Shown: positions 33,690 to 44,928 of the stretch, piece by piece
Layout: each line of letters begins with the position of its first letter
Position numbering within the stretch: the stretch's first letter is position 1
DNA from: Platycnemis pennipes
Taxonomy: Eukaryota; Arthropoda; Insecta; Odonata; Platycnemididae
DNA: 64,000 nt
Reading direction: 5' to 3'
NCBI GenBank assembly: GCA_933228895.1
Contig: OW121855.1
Location: 72,688,698-72,752,697 of the forward strand
The notes under the pieces: model-generated
Databases searched by the model: none
What the model saw: only the letters and a program-made list of their open reading frames with translations
Told to the model about the DNA's origin: nothing
Position numbers and translations under genes: made by a program

Positions 33690-34012
33690 AAGATAAGGAC
33701 ATAGTAGTGGTTAGACTAATGAGTCCTCAACAAAGGTTCCAGGTTCGAGTTCCGGAGGTGGGAGAGATTTTTAATTGGTAGCAATACTGATCCCCACATG
33801 GGTGCTGAGTGGAAATTACTTAAAATTCAGTATTTCGTCCGAAGGAAGGGACGTTAAACTGTGGACCCCATGGAGGTTTTCGCTAATAGTAGGCCAATGC
33901 TAGCGATTAATTTCTCCCTTACCTCACCCGATCAGAGTTCATTACCTTATCCAACACGCTAAATGGCGCAAATTACCCTATAGATTGGTCACCTCCGCTG
34001 AAAAGCTAACGA
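33690..34012 (+). mobile_element. SINE family 1, near-complete copy
   Basis: Head 'atagtagtggttagactaat' with a clear box B (GGTTCGAGTTCC, 33,742-33,753). Body blocks in order: 'gggacgttaaactgtggacc', 'ccatggaggttttcgctaat', 'agtaggccaatgctagcg', 'taatttctccc' and 'acacgctaaatggcgcaaat', then 'agattggtcacctccgctga'. It ends immediately before a GC-rich repeat whose second copy, at 44 kb, also adjoins a SINE of this family. Confidence 0.8.
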
Positions 34013-34093
34013 GGAGGGTCTAGATACTAGAGACTTAGACGAAAGGGTTCCATTGGGGGCTCATCGTTTTCTTTGTGACGCACGCACCTAAGC

Positions 34094-34345
34094 CTCACTC
34101 GGAGCAAGTGTCGGTTGCAGTATATGTCGTCCTTCTCTATTTTCCCTAGCTCACGCATAATCCCGTACGACCGGAAGCGTCGCACGCGCGCTGCGGTCAT
34201 TCCGACGAACGGAAACGCCTCATTCAGATTTCCTCTCGCCTGAGCGATTCAATAAGATTAGTCGTACGATGCGTCAGCGTCGTGTCGAGTGGAAGGGAAG
34301 AGGTTTACTGCGGGAAAACAGGCGCACGGACCGAGAGATTCCCTC
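34094..34345 (+). repeat. GC-rich repeat, copy 1 of an inverted pair
   Basis: It shares ordered blocks with the minus strand at 44,046-44,272. The left block is 'tcactcggagcaa', the central block is 'tgcggtcattc', 'cgaacggaaacgcctc' and 'agatttcctctc', and the right blocks are 'gtgtcgag-gg-agggaag', 'tttactgcgg' and 'ggcgcacgg-ccgagagat'. CpG is frequent, unlike the flanks. No open frame, tRNA-like boxes or terminal inverted repeats are apparent, so neither class nor function can be assigned. It could be a mobile-element segment or a duplicated regulatory sequence. Confidence 0.7.
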
Positions 34346-34524
34346 TGCGTCGGTGAGGGTGGGCATCGTCATTTCGAAGCAACTACCAGATTAAATTGCA
34401 TTAGTTTTCGCATATCCATTCTCTATAATGCAAGGATATAAGATAAAAAAATCTGTTCTGTGGAAGTGTAACGCTCAATTATTTGAAGAACTATAAATTG
34501 CGCCGATATGAAACGAGATATATC

Positions 34525-34740
34525 GCCTCGCCGGCCCAGTTGGCGTCGAGGTAAAGTCCTTGCCTTCTAATCCTAGGGTCGCGGGTTCGAGTCCCGCCTG
34601 GGTGGGTTTTTCTCCATCGAGGGCATGGATGTTTGTCAAGCTCTGTTGGTTCAGCCCCTGGGAAATCTGATGACAGGTAAATGCCTATTGGGATCCCGGG
34701 GATATATGGACCAACAGAATAGTCCGGATGAAAAAAAATT
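34525..34740 (+). mobile_element. SINE family 2, tRNA-headed
   Basis: The head GCCGGCCCAGTTGGCGTCG (box A-like, from 34,530) is followed by a perfect box B (GGTTCGAGTCC, 34,584-34,594) and 'cgcctgggtgggtttttctc', then 'gagggcatggatgtttgtc'. An A-rich stretch near 34,732-34,739 may be its 3' end. Box A is imperfect, and the sequence runs on into a non-tRNA body, so this is a SINE and not a tRNA gene. The opposite-strand frame reading GGTRTRDPRIRRQ is a usual artefact of such heads. Confidence 0.75.
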
Positions 34741-35194
34741 GTTGTCAACCCCTAATGTGTACGCTACTTGTTATTATCCTGACAGTCTCGGGTTCAACTT
34801 ATCACACTTATATATACACTCACACAAATAGAGAAATAGTAGGACTAGGAATAGTAGTTTATTAATAGTAGGACTGCATTTTCGATAGTATTGCGAAATA
34901 TATTAGGCGGAGAATTTCGATGGGAAACAAGGGATTTCTACTAGTTTATAATCAAGTTTTCTACTACCTTATAACTGACACATTGAGTGAAAAATTCAAG
35001 GAAAAGTCAGGCAAAGAGTTGAGTATGGAAAGCGGCCACAATTATAACCATCAGTAGCCTGAATCCAAAGATTGGATTAAGGCAGCTCTCTACTCATTTC
35101 TCCCATACACCTAACTTTTTATTATGCCTTAAAACGTCTTTTTTTATATAGGCATTTAGCTATTTGTTTGTCAATCTCATCGGATAAGAGGGAT
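34741..35194. mobile_element. Spacer with a LINE family A scrap at 35,050-35,135
   Basis: At 35,050-35,135 the plus strand shows 'accatcagtagcctgaatcc', 'aaagattggattaaggcagc', 'tctctactcatttctcc', the antisense of the LINE 3' terminus. The rest (34,741-35,049) is AT-rich without recognisable content. Confidence 0.5.
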
Positions 35195-35445
35195 TTTTCC
35201 ATCGTTAAATGAATACCCACTAAATTGCTTTGTGGAGAGGATCTCAGTTACAGTACTTCGTTAGATGGTTCGTTATACTGCGGACCCCTTAGCGCCATTC
35301 GGTAACAGAAAAATATTTTTACGCCAGGTTTCTCTCTACACATCATCCGTTCCCTGAAGAATTTCTAATCTTAGCCAATTGCGCATCCTTTCTAACTGGC
35401 AAACATGACCTAGTGCTTTCGGTATCCTCCCCAGAATTACGAACT
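35195..35445 (+). mobile_element. SINE family 1 copy lacking its head
   Basis: Retained blocks: 'gagaggatctcagttacagt', 'tcgttatactgcggacccct', 'tagcgccattcgg', 'acgccaggtttctctctaca', 'agccaattgcgcatcc', and 'tcggtatcctccccagaatt'. No box B is visible. Confidence 0.65.
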
Positions 35446-37504
35446 ACGGAGAGAACTAGAATTAGCAACGCAGAATGAGATGTAACTCTTCTATGAAGAG
35501 TGAAATATGTAAGTAGTCTTATATTCCTGGAAAGAAGAACTGTATAGTTGTTGTTGCCGTTATCAAGGGAGGTTACCGACAGCTAACGTAAGGGTATCTC
35601 GCTTAATAAAGGTGAGTAAGTGAACGTAGGTAGGATTTCTCTCCGAGATTTGTCTAGATTTAACAAAAGGCATGAAACATCCTTTGTGAGCTAATCTTGA
35701 GACCTGTTGTGGAAACACGGATGTATATTTCGTGTTATCGCTAATGCTTACCCCTAGAGTAGCGCATGGTTAACAGTAACCTTCTATAAAATCTTCGCTC
35801 CACTGATTGTGATAAGTGATTTGAAGAGCTGTGCGAAAAATGAAGAACGGAGATCACATTCTCTCTGACATAAGTTAAATCAAAAAATTACGATAACGCT
35901 AGCGCACGCTCCATGAGTGAGGCCCCGATGGCGTCATGTAGCCGGTGCCGATGTAGAATTGTCAATGAAAGACTGGCACACAGAAATGGTGATAATGTTC
36001 ACATATTTTTATTCGCCATATAGTTTTTGCTTATCGTAAAGTAAGGAGGCCCCGAACTGGAGTAATTGGAGTGATGAAACGTCTGGGTGATATTTCGTGC
36101 CGAGGGAGGTTCAGTACGAGTGTTCTCAGAAATTTTGCATTGCCCAAAGTATAGTTTACTAGACGGAAATAACTTTTGAGTAGAACTACTAATCAATAGG
36201 CCAAGGAAAAGATAGTGTTGATGTGGAGTTTAGTATGGTACGTGACGTTGTGTGCATGAGAATCTTCAACCTTTATGTAACGAGAAAATTTAATAAGATT
36301 AGGTGAGAATGGGAAAATCATGTTAGATTAAAGAAATACGCATAAGATTGCGCTGTGAATGGAAAAGCTAGAGAACGACTTTATGCAAAAATGATAGAGG
36401 AGGTGTAGTGGGAGGATGGTTGCCAAGGTAAAATAAATTCACTTATTTTTGGCCCGTCCTCTATTACACGCACACTGCTTTCTGTCTTTCCATTGAAGCA
36501 GCGATGACCGAATCCCATTAAAACCAAGTTATGGATGTGATTTCTTATATTCACCTTTATTTTCAACCTTATGTTTCTCACGGATTATAGATTTTTCTTC
36601 CCGTTGAATTTGCAATAGACCGGGGCCCTAAGATGAATTACCTCCTTATTCGTTCTTCCAACGATGCTTACATTGATTTTGAAATAACAATAAGGCTTAT
36701 ATTTCCATTCTGAAGTTTCCCTGTTGTACTTAATATTTATTTTTCTCTCAGAATGTTCTCGAAGTACAGTTATCCATGTTTAGTTCTTTAATACAGTGAA
36801 GTACATCTTTATCAGTAGCATTTATTTCCTGTATTTTGCATCATATTTCTATATTTACGGATTATTATATTTTTTAAATTTACATTGTTTCAATTATTCA
36901 TATATATATATGATAAGTCGAGAAAACATATCGTATTCAATTATTTTAGCAATCAATTGATTACATTTTGAATAAGTTAAGCGAATCATTTTATGAAACA
37001 TGTGTTTCGTTTGGTCCAAGGATCTCAACGTGGTTAAAGTAGGATTAATGGTAATTTTTTCGGAGCTCATTCAATCCTTTGTGCCGGGAAATATTTAACC
37101 CATCACATTTCCCTTCAAATCTTCTTTAATCCCAATTTTCTCCCCAATCCTCTCCGTTCCAAAATTTTATTCCCCGGGATCTCAGCATTCCCCAAAGCCG
37201 GCGGGCGGATTTTCCTTTGTCGGCCTGGCGAACGTTCCCGTGAGCCGAATACCCCTCACTCCGCACGCACTCGAAGTCAACGAAGCCGAAGACTATGTAT
37301 TCCCCATCCTCTCGTCTACGCGTTTCACGAAGATATTCGTTAATTCCCTCCCTTGAGTCCCAAAACATCCCTCCTGGCCCACACCGTCTCCCAAAACCTT
37401 CCCTCTTGCCTTTCCTGTTTAACGAAGGTCGGCTCGAGAGCGCATTAGGGCTAAACCCATTATTCTGAAAGTGGTTGCTGGTAACATTATCATCATTCGG
37501 TGTT
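35446..37504. other. No gene recognised
   Basis: A GC-richer patch at 37,120-37,430 carries an 80-codon minus frame without motifs. A short AT dinucleotide run lies at 36,899-36,911. Confidence 0.5.
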
Positions 37505-37640
37505 CTGCCGATGTGACGTGGTGGTTGAAGTATTGTACTACTAACTAATGGACCCGGGTTTGAATCTGGGAGAAACCTTTGGAATCGTAAAATCTAGTCC
37601 CAAGCAATGTGATTTTCTAGATAATACTCCTTTTTTTAAT
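37505..37640 (+). mobile_element. SINE family 1, head fragment
   Basis: 'gtgacgtggtggttgaagta' is followed by a box-B-like GGGTTTGAATCTGGG (37,556-37,570) and 'ggaatcgtaaaatctagtcc'. The body is missing. Confidence 0.5.
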
Positions 37641-37751
37641 TTAGAGGTGGCATAGGAAATAATAAAAAACTGTATTTAATTGAGGTCTAGACTAAGTAGT
37701 TCCTTCATCCACCTCATCCCTCATCTATAATAATTACAATATATTTAGAAG

Positions 37752-38215
37752 AATAATCATCCTCATCGGTCAACAATTCCAGGATTGGTTTTACGCAGCC
37801 CTTCACTGGGTTCTTTTATCGCCCAACCTCTTCTTTTGACGTATTTCCTCTCTTTTACAGCCTTCACGACCTGTTCCATGTATCTCATACGACGCCTTCC
37901 TTTGTCGTTCTTCCCGTTCACTTTTCCCTCGACGATTTTCTTCAGAAGGCCATCGTGTCTTAAGATATGTCCAACCAAGTTGTCCCATCTTCTTTTTAGA
38001 ATTTTTAGAAGACTACCTAGCCTTTTCTCCCACTCTTCTTAGGACTTTCTCGTTACTTGCTCGGCGAAGCATTTATTCATCATCATTCTTCTGTAGAAAC
38101 CGCATTTCGAGGTCTTTTACACTTTTCTTCTCCGCTGCTGTCATCGTCCATGCCTCACTCCGTAAAGAATCTCTCCAGATGTATGGCCTGATGAAATGTT
38201 TCCTTATTTATACTC
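37752..38215 (-). pseudogene. LINE 3'-end fragment (family A)
   Basis: The minus frame 37,763-37,978 reads MVGHILRHDGLLKKIVEGKV and NGKNDKGRRRMRYMEQVVKA, then VKERKYVKRRGWAIKEPSEG. Upstream, in shifted frames, lie the VTNEEVLRRVGEKR-like segment (37,990-38,070) and the EAFEMWC and AAEK region (38,090-38,160). The 3' terminus is at 37,752-37,800 ('caacaattccaggattgg'). It is about as long as the 21,175 copy. Confidence 0.8.
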
Positions 38216-40345
38216 TTTGAAGAATAATAGGGTCATATATAAATACATGGTTGAAATACTAATGGCGATAGAAAATCATATTCACAATTATTGCATTTGA
38301 AATACAATAAATTTATGACTAACAGACTACAAATGAGGTAATGGAAAACAAAGAATTGCTGACATAATGCACTATAATAAAACGCCTATGAAAAGTATGT
38401 ACCTACACTTTTGGGAAAAATGAAGGATAGACGAATCATTTCCTCAGCTAAAAAACCCATAGCAGGAAAAGACCCCTAAAGAAAGGGAGGGTGAAAATGA
38501 ATTGAATCTCCCCGAATATATTGTGCAAATTTGTTCGTTTTAAATAATTAATTGTTATTTAGCCCACTAAACAGACCAGGTATAGAGCAAGTACAGACTG
38601 GGTTCTATAATTTAGTTTAGTCTAGAATGTTTTCTAGTTTCTAGTTTTGTTTAGTCTAGAATGTTAGATATGTTTTCATGGAATTATCTTGCCTTACCTT
38701 TACACTTTCTTCCCCACTTATTTTTAGCGCCCCCGTTCCCTTCAAAACCACTCCATTGAGATCAGAATCTTTCCAACCAATCCTCATCTCATTGAAATGT
38801 CTTTGAATTCAATCTTCTATGCCGATATCATAACCCCATTGTCTATTTACTGTCCAATCCCTCTATTTCGTACTCTACCAATTTCCTCAAGTAATCTCTT
38901 TTTCCCCCATTACCCGTAGAACTCCATTATTTGCGCGAACAACTGTCCATAACGCTTTCCCTATCTTTCTTTTATTACTCATTATAAGCCTTCGAGTTTT
39001 TTTAATGATTTTTATCCCAATATTTAAGTTTTAGGAAATGTAAAAGACCATAATCATAATCCTAAAAATAACCAAAAGGTGATACTATGTTTATTCTCGA
39101 ACTATTTTTTTATAGAATGTCGTGATATGCCAGTACTTCACGAAAGTTTAATAATTTTATTGTAATCCATGATATCGGCCGTTACTAAGTGGAACTGATC
39201 CATTATTAATGAACAAAGGCTTTGTTTAAACATATGTTTGTTTTTCATTGCCACTTTCGATTTTGTTGTCTGAGGTGTAAGCACAGCATATAAATGTATG
39301 TACATTTTTCTTCTGTGCTTAAACCTGAGTATAACCTTACAAGTGATGATAACTGTCCGTAAAGTGATAATGAGAATTTATGCTTTTATGGAATTAGCAC
39401 ATCTTACACTAGTCCAGTTTTTTGTGGCATTAAGCCAATGTTTTTTCCGGCTCAATGTGTGGAAAAGGTGGGCCGGTAAGCTAGAATTCTGTTTACCGAC
39501 TTAGGTGAAGTGCAATTTTTTCTACCGGTACCTCAAATATGAAAAAATTGCCCCCCGTTCTTTGCCACGGGCTAACCCCCTTTACGGCTCACTGTTCCCT
39601 TCCCGAATTTCCACCTCCCTCACTACGCCCGCTTCCCTTTCTCCTCCACTCCCCTGGTTCCATTCTGCAAACCGCCGCGCATTAATCCTTTAACCGCCAT
39701 TCCCTCATATCCTATTTTCCCTCATCGTTCTTCCCATCCTCCTCCGCGCCCTCCTCCCCTCCCTTTCTCCTTCCGTACCTCCCTCGCAATTCCCTTAAGC
39801 CCTTGTCCAACTTTTTTGACTCCATGTGGTATTGAACTTGACATGAAAGGATGGAGTTGGAGATGGAAAGAGAATAATGTGCACATTCTTTCCCTTCTTT
39901 GAGTTTTTTTCAAAGGGTTTATCATATGCATGGATGGCAATAAAGAGTAGATTACCATAGTTGGATGGAATAATGTAAATCCAACCTTTAGGGCCGAGGT
40001 CAATTATAATTCTGCAGCATCACGAGCACTACTTAAAAAGTTTGCTATACTCTTGAGTTGCTCCAGTAAATGTTTATTTCTGTGCCGATTTGCAAGGGTG
40101 GCAGTGACCAAAGAAATGAAAAAGAAAATACAGGCTACAGAAACTTTGAGGACAATGCCTAAAGGAGGAATTGGTGTTGGTTAGGAAATACCTTTGGGTG
40201 TAAATTCACCTTTCTCCATTTCATTGCCATCTTATGAGTAACTATCGCATTCCTGACGCATTTTATTTTGTTATAGCCACGTTATGCATATTCAGGAGGT
40301 TAGTACTTATACGTATTTTCTCAGGTGTAAATTTGGTTTCTTGTA
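38216..40345. other. No gene recognised; short direct repeat
   Basis: The perfect 17-mer GTTTAGTCTAGAATGTT occurs at 38,615-38,631 and again at 38,649-38,665. Pyrimidine-rich text at 38,700-38,990 may be a decayed antisense LINE but lacks diagnostic blocks. The 39,540-39,790 stretch is GC- and CT-rich, with a 93-codon minus frame that is low-complexity. Confidence 0.45.
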
Positions 40346-40665
40346 CTATGCAATATCGTACGATTGTGTACGATACGTATTATGGTGTATAAGATATTTT
40401 AACTTCTGGAAGTTGGAACATGGACTCTTCTGGCAACTTCTGGAATATGGACTCGAATACAGCTCATGTTGGTCATTTTACATCGAGCTGGATAACAAAT
40501 AACAGATGCACAGCCATGCCCTGGGCGGTGAAAAACTGACCCAGGCGGGGCTCAAACCATGACCCCTGGAATAGCAGGTGAGGGCTTTATCCCACCACCA
40601 CCAAGCCGTATAATGTGATTACACGATACCACATGATTAAACGATACGTACGATTGCAATATGTG
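40346..40665. repeat. CGTACGAT-rich segments and a 27-bp duplication around a SINE
   Basis: 'atcgtacgattgtgtacgat' (40,354-40,373) on the left and 'acgatacgtacgattgcaat' (40,641-40,660) on the right share self-complementary CGTACG and CGATACG motifs. 'aacttctggaagttggaaca' with 'tggactc' (40,401-40,427) is repeated imperfectly at 40,435-40,454. A SINE family 2 fragment sits between them. Confidence 0.4.
40506..40612 (-). mobile_element. SINE family 2, head fragment
   Basis: On the minus strand: 'ggcttggtggtggtgggata', a box-B-like 'atggtttgagccccgcctgg', 'gtcagtttttcaccg', then 'cccagggcatggctgtgc'. This matches the head and 'gggcatgg' block of the 34,525 copy. Confidence 0.6.
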
Positions 40666-40939
40666 TATTATTCGATCTCTCTAGTGTATGCGATTCCTTG
40701 CGATTTCTCAGGTGGGAGTAGGAAAAACGTTTTAAATGTTTAGAAGTCTTAATCATGTTAATATCGAAATCTCTAGCTTCTGCACGCACAAATCTTTAGC
40801 AGATATGGCCTTGTGTAGTTTTAGGAAGGATTTTCGCCCTGGGCTGAGAGTTCTATCCCGTTACAGTCTGAGAGGCGAAATTCAGTTTACAATTACTTTT
40901 AAAAAGTAATCCCATTGAAAGTAGCCGCAACTTAGGGCG

Positions 40940-41095
40940 TAAGAGTGTAGTCATGCCATTCTGCAAAGCTGATAGGCAGGTTGGTAACCTGGCGACCTGG
41001 CAACTCGAAGGCTACGGGTGTTGATCTCACCCTGGGAATGAATGTTCTGCTTATCTTAGTGTGAATATCTCACAAATGAATATTGTACAAAATGA
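40940..41095 (+). mobile_element. SINE family 2, diverged copy
   Basis: 'ggcaactcgaaggctacggg' followed by 'tgttgatctcaccctgggaa' retains a box-B-like centre and the 'ccctggg-atgaatgttc' block, then 'cttagtgtgaatatctcac'. Confidence 0.5.
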
Positions 41096-43784
41096 TTGCA
41101 GACATTAGGATACCTAAAAGGTCAATTCTACTACTTATTCTGCATGAGCTCTCAGCCGGTTTTTCCTGATTTAACGTACCGCGAATCTAATGAGATATAC
41201 TGGAGAATTAAGTGAAATGTGCATCGGTGTGATGAGCATCTGGCCATTCTAAACATACTGTTTATTACTCCTCTCTTTCAATTAATGCTACATCATTGCA
41301 GGATCGTAAAAAAAATATAACGCTAAATTTAAAGACGAGCTACGCGACCGCGAAAATATGGGTCGTTTTTTTATTGAAATTAATAAAGAAAGAGATTTTC
41401 GGACTTAAGCAACAATAATAAACGATATCTATTAATTATATCTAGCAGTCTACAAGGCTACAGAAAAAATAAATATTTTGGATTGCAATGGCAATTAACT
41501 CAGTGTTTTAAACTCAAATGAAAAGAATGCCAATTTACTGAAATATAGGAAATAAATAAAAAAATGTTATAAAAAGTACCTACCTGCTGGGTAAAAGACT
41601 CATTGACTTAGACTTGACATTGATAAGACTTATGTAAACTCACAAATCTACTTACGTTTATTTGCTATCATTTGTCGCAATTATTTTGGGGATATAAAAG
41701 GATAGTGCACCTGCTTTATGAGACCCTGTTGGGAAAGATGGTTCCATAAATTGTAAATCCTTCATAACGATTTCGATAGATATATTTAAATGCTCATATA
41801 TTTGGGATTAATTCCAGTATTCATTACACGAAATCGGCTGGAAGTTTCTTCCGGGATTGTAGGAGGATTTACGTAGTTAGCATTAACCTTCCCTCCATTC
41901 TCGTTTGGCGCGAGCCATTCCATTTAGGAAACGCCCTTTTCTCTCTCTCGGGGCTCTTGTTTTCACCGGAAGGCTCTCAATACCCATATTCCCTTGCTCA
42001 TTTCTTCCTTTCCGGGAACGTTGGTCCCGGGAGGGCAAAGTATCGTATTTCTGGGAAATGTCTATTTTGTTAAGCTCTCAGATTAAGGCTACAGACTGTT
42101 CTGCTAAGTGCCGGTTAATTAATGTTCGAGAATGAATAGGCCTAGTCGATTGACGTGATTTTATCGTTCAAACATCTAAATACTCAAACGCGTCATTAAG
42201 ATGTCACAATTTATTTCATTATAAAGTATAATACTTCCCGCTCTTCTGGGAATATTCATTACGCGGTGAGCATCATACTCGGAATGCATTAGTTTATTTC
42301 AATAATACCGTTAAGAAAGCCAAAAAAAATTTTCAGGTTTTGGAAAATTAATGTGATTTGGCTTCTTATGATTGGAACACAGCCTTGAAAATATGTTTAA
42401 GTGTAGTAAAGTGGTATACATATGACGTGAATTGTCAAAATTCACCTACGTACATAATTAAAGGTTTCAAGTCAACCCTACTCATAAGTATTGACTCAAA
42501 CCGTCACATATTTATCTGATTCTGTTAGTTTTATACATTAGAGAGAAGGAAAACTGCCATAGATTTACATTCGCCATATTATAATTAATCATTATAATCC
42601 AGCATTATGTAACAGAATCCCTTTTTACCTGATGATGGCTTTCATAAACAGAATTCGTTGAAAAGGTAATTAAGTCAAAATGTATTTCCTGTATTTTCTA
42701 AAAGGATACAAAATGAAACTTTCTAGATTTATGCGTACATTCCTCAAAGCTAAATAAAAAACGTGTGGATGAAATACTTGCTGTTCTTTCCATTAAAATG
42801 AGGGTGACTTAAATATTCAGAGTCCGAAGTCCTGATCGATCTCGTGTTATGAATGTAAAAGACTTTCGTTACGTGAGGAGAATTTTCATGCGTGGAGCCA
42901 TTTTGAAATTGGCCCTTCCGCTCAAATGAGGATTATATATTTAGGCCAGTACGCCGAAATTTTTATTCAGTCTTGTTTGTTTTGGCTGGGATGTGTATGT
43001 TTCATAAAATACTCAGCCATTATTGTCTTCTTCGGTTAATCCCATTTTCCGTTTATGGTTGCGCCAAGTGTGGAAAATGTATTTTATCCGACATCTTTAT
43101 CATCAGTTCAATGCTCCGTTTAATATTCAGCTCATATTAATTGTGTTCTAGCCACATGCAATTCACATTTTCGGGCTCCTCCTATCACAAAACCGGAAAT
43201 TCAAAGTTAGAATCAGTGCAACCGTGATCGGACCAGAGATTTTAAAACCACTAAGGGAAGGAGTGGAAGGAAAATCAGTGGAATCAAGTAACGGTTAATT
43301 TTGGAAAGATGCTAAGATATCGATTTATAATATATATCGCAAGATATCGGTAGCTAAGATTTTATCTGCCGATACTTCAGATTGGTCCCTTCTGTCCTAG
43401 GACATCGCTGCGTTTCTAAAAGTAGTTTTTTCCTTATTCGTGAAATTGGCCCCACGGTATACCTGCCTGATACGTGTGCACAAATATCGTTTTCCCAAAA
43501 CTAGCGTCTCTTTAGCTCAAAGGAATGGCGAAGAGGTACCATTCGTGGTCTCTCGAGGTTCAAATGGTAATTCTAGATTGATCTTTCTCCTTTCTTCTAT
43601 CCGTTAGCAACTGCAAAACGTGAGGAGAATGGAGATGGGTTTATAATGACACATTTATGGATTTAGAGTTTGAGATTGAGGTGTTTTAGCAACCCCCAGG
43701 CGTTGTGAAAATTGCTACTGTAGTAGCACTTAGAAAATCTGCGGTCGACTCATTACTACTGTGATTTCAAGTCTGGGCCTCGTA
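41096..43784. other. No gene recognised
   Basis: AT-rich apart from a GC-richer patch at 41,890-42,060 with a 76-codon plus frame. At 43,315-43,385 short 'gatatcg' motifs repeat in both orientations. Around 43,500-43,590 'ctctcgaggttcaaatggta' could be a remnant SINE head, but nothing else of the family is present. Confidence 0.5.
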
Positions 43785-44040
43785 TAAAGGTGATTCAGAC
43801 CAGAAGGAAAGGTGCCACGATGTGGAATTGAAGGAAGGAGGGAAATCTGGTGTCAAAATTAGCCTACCCTTAACGCAAGATTTCAAGAGGACTATGAGTT
43901 AACGTCCCATCCGACGGTCGGAGTGCTGAACATGAAAGCTAGTTACAAAGGATTAGATAGGCTTAACGGTGAAAAGTATTTGCCTTTCTCGGGATTTCAA
44001 ACCTGGGCCACGAGGTGAGAAATACTAATCACACCAAGCA
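43785..44040 (-). mobile_element. SINE family 1 copy
   Basis: On the minus strand: a head ending in 'cccaggtttgaaatcccgag', then 'gcactccgaccgtcggatgg', 'gacgttaactcatagtcctc', 'ttgaaatcttgcgttaaggg'. Its head abuts copy 2 of the GC-rich repeat. Confidence 0.7.
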
Positions 44041-44045
44041 AATTA

Positions 44046-44272
44046 GCGATCTCTCGGCCCGTGCGCCAATATTTCCGGAGTAAAACACTTCCCTCCCGCT
44101 CGACACAACATCTCATTGGATTGCGCAGTGAGAGGAAATCTAAAGGAGGCGTTTCCGTTCATCAGAATGACCGCAATGCGCGCGCAGCGCCCCAAACCGT
44201 TAGGGATTTTGCGTACGTGACGGGATATAGGTGGCGTAGATTGCATTCAGCAATTGCTCCGAGTGATGTTTA
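44046..44272 (-). repeat. GC-rich repeat, copy 2 of an inverted pair
   Basis: The minus strand aligns block by block with 34,094-34,345: 'atcactcggagcaattgc', 'cattgcggtcattctgatga', 'acggaaacgcctcctttaga', 'tttcctctcactgcgc', 'tgtgtcgagcgggagggaag', 'tattggcgcacgggccgag'. The two copies are about 10 kb apart in opposite orientation. Frames of 67 and 70 codons on the two strands do not correspond to an open frame in copy 1, which argues against coding. Confidence 0.7.
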
Positions 44273-44394
44273 GACGGCGTTCCAAAATTCCAGTAAAAAA
44301 ACATGAGCTCCGATTAGAACCGTTTCGTCTAAATCTCCAGGATATAGTCTCTTCTCGTTAGTTAGTTCGGGGAAGGTGAAAAACGGCTGTTATT

Positions 44395-44625
44395 GCGGCC
44401 TTTACCTTAGGTGGGTAGTAGATGAGGGTAGGAACGTCTTAGGGAACAAAGGAAGTGTGGAGATAAATTCGGCATCGTCATTGACCTATTCCCAATCTTA
44501 ATTCTGTTATCTTAAGATATCGAGGGGTCGTGGGTTTAACGTCCAACCTGACGGGCATAGTATTGGGCTTGAAGTGCTTTCCAAACTGTACTTGAATATG
44601 GATCGGTATGCCGATGGAAAATCAA
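44395..44625 (-). mobile_element. SINE family 1, diverged copy
   Basis: The minus strand retains 'aagcccaatactatgcccgt', 'caggttggacgttaaaccca', 'cgacccctcgatatctt' and the tail 'ctcatctactacccacctaa'. The head is degraded. Confidence 0.55.
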
Positions 44626-44653
44626 AGATATACATGCTCTCTTCTTAGTTTCG

Positions 44654-44728
44654 GGTTTCCTTCCGCGTAGGTTGGCAAGATGACAGTTTCGCTGACTACC
44701 CTGTCAACTTGCCACCTACGCGGAAACC
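44654..44728. repeat. Strong 75-bp hairpin
   Basis: GGTTTCCTTCCGCGTAGGT and TGGCAAGATGACAG on the left pair with CTGTCAACTTGCC and ACCTACGCGGAAACC on the right, around a loop near 'tttcgctgactacc'. The left arm has one 2-base bulge and the stem has a mismatch. It is far longer than expected by chance. Its size suits a pre-microRNA-like fold or a tiny foldback element, but no further evidence favours either. Confidence 0.6.
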
Positions 44729-44928
44729 TTTGATCTAACAATAATATACTCCCTACTGAAATTTGGACAGAGATAAACAAGAGAGTGATGTCGATTCTGA
44801 GTGAACATTTTAGATTTCATGTAAATAATGTTTTATTGGTACGAAGGCATCCGTGCATTCCAACGTTACGCTGCTAAATATTTCAAAATTGGAAATACGT
44901 AAAAATCGGGAGAAAAATCAAATAAACG

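Noticed and set aside
34525..34600. Possible functional tRNA gene
   Set aside because: Box B is perfect, but box A and the acceptor stem are poor and the sequence continues into a SINE body.
34491..34748. 85-codon minus frame containing GGTRTRDPRIRRQ
   Set aside because: This peptide is the reverse translation of a tRNA-like SINE head with its box B. It is a common artefact, not a protein.
36300..36420. Possible LINE tail with RLYAKMIEEV-like reading
   Set aside because: Only one short block resembles a LINE. No second block in correct spacing was found.
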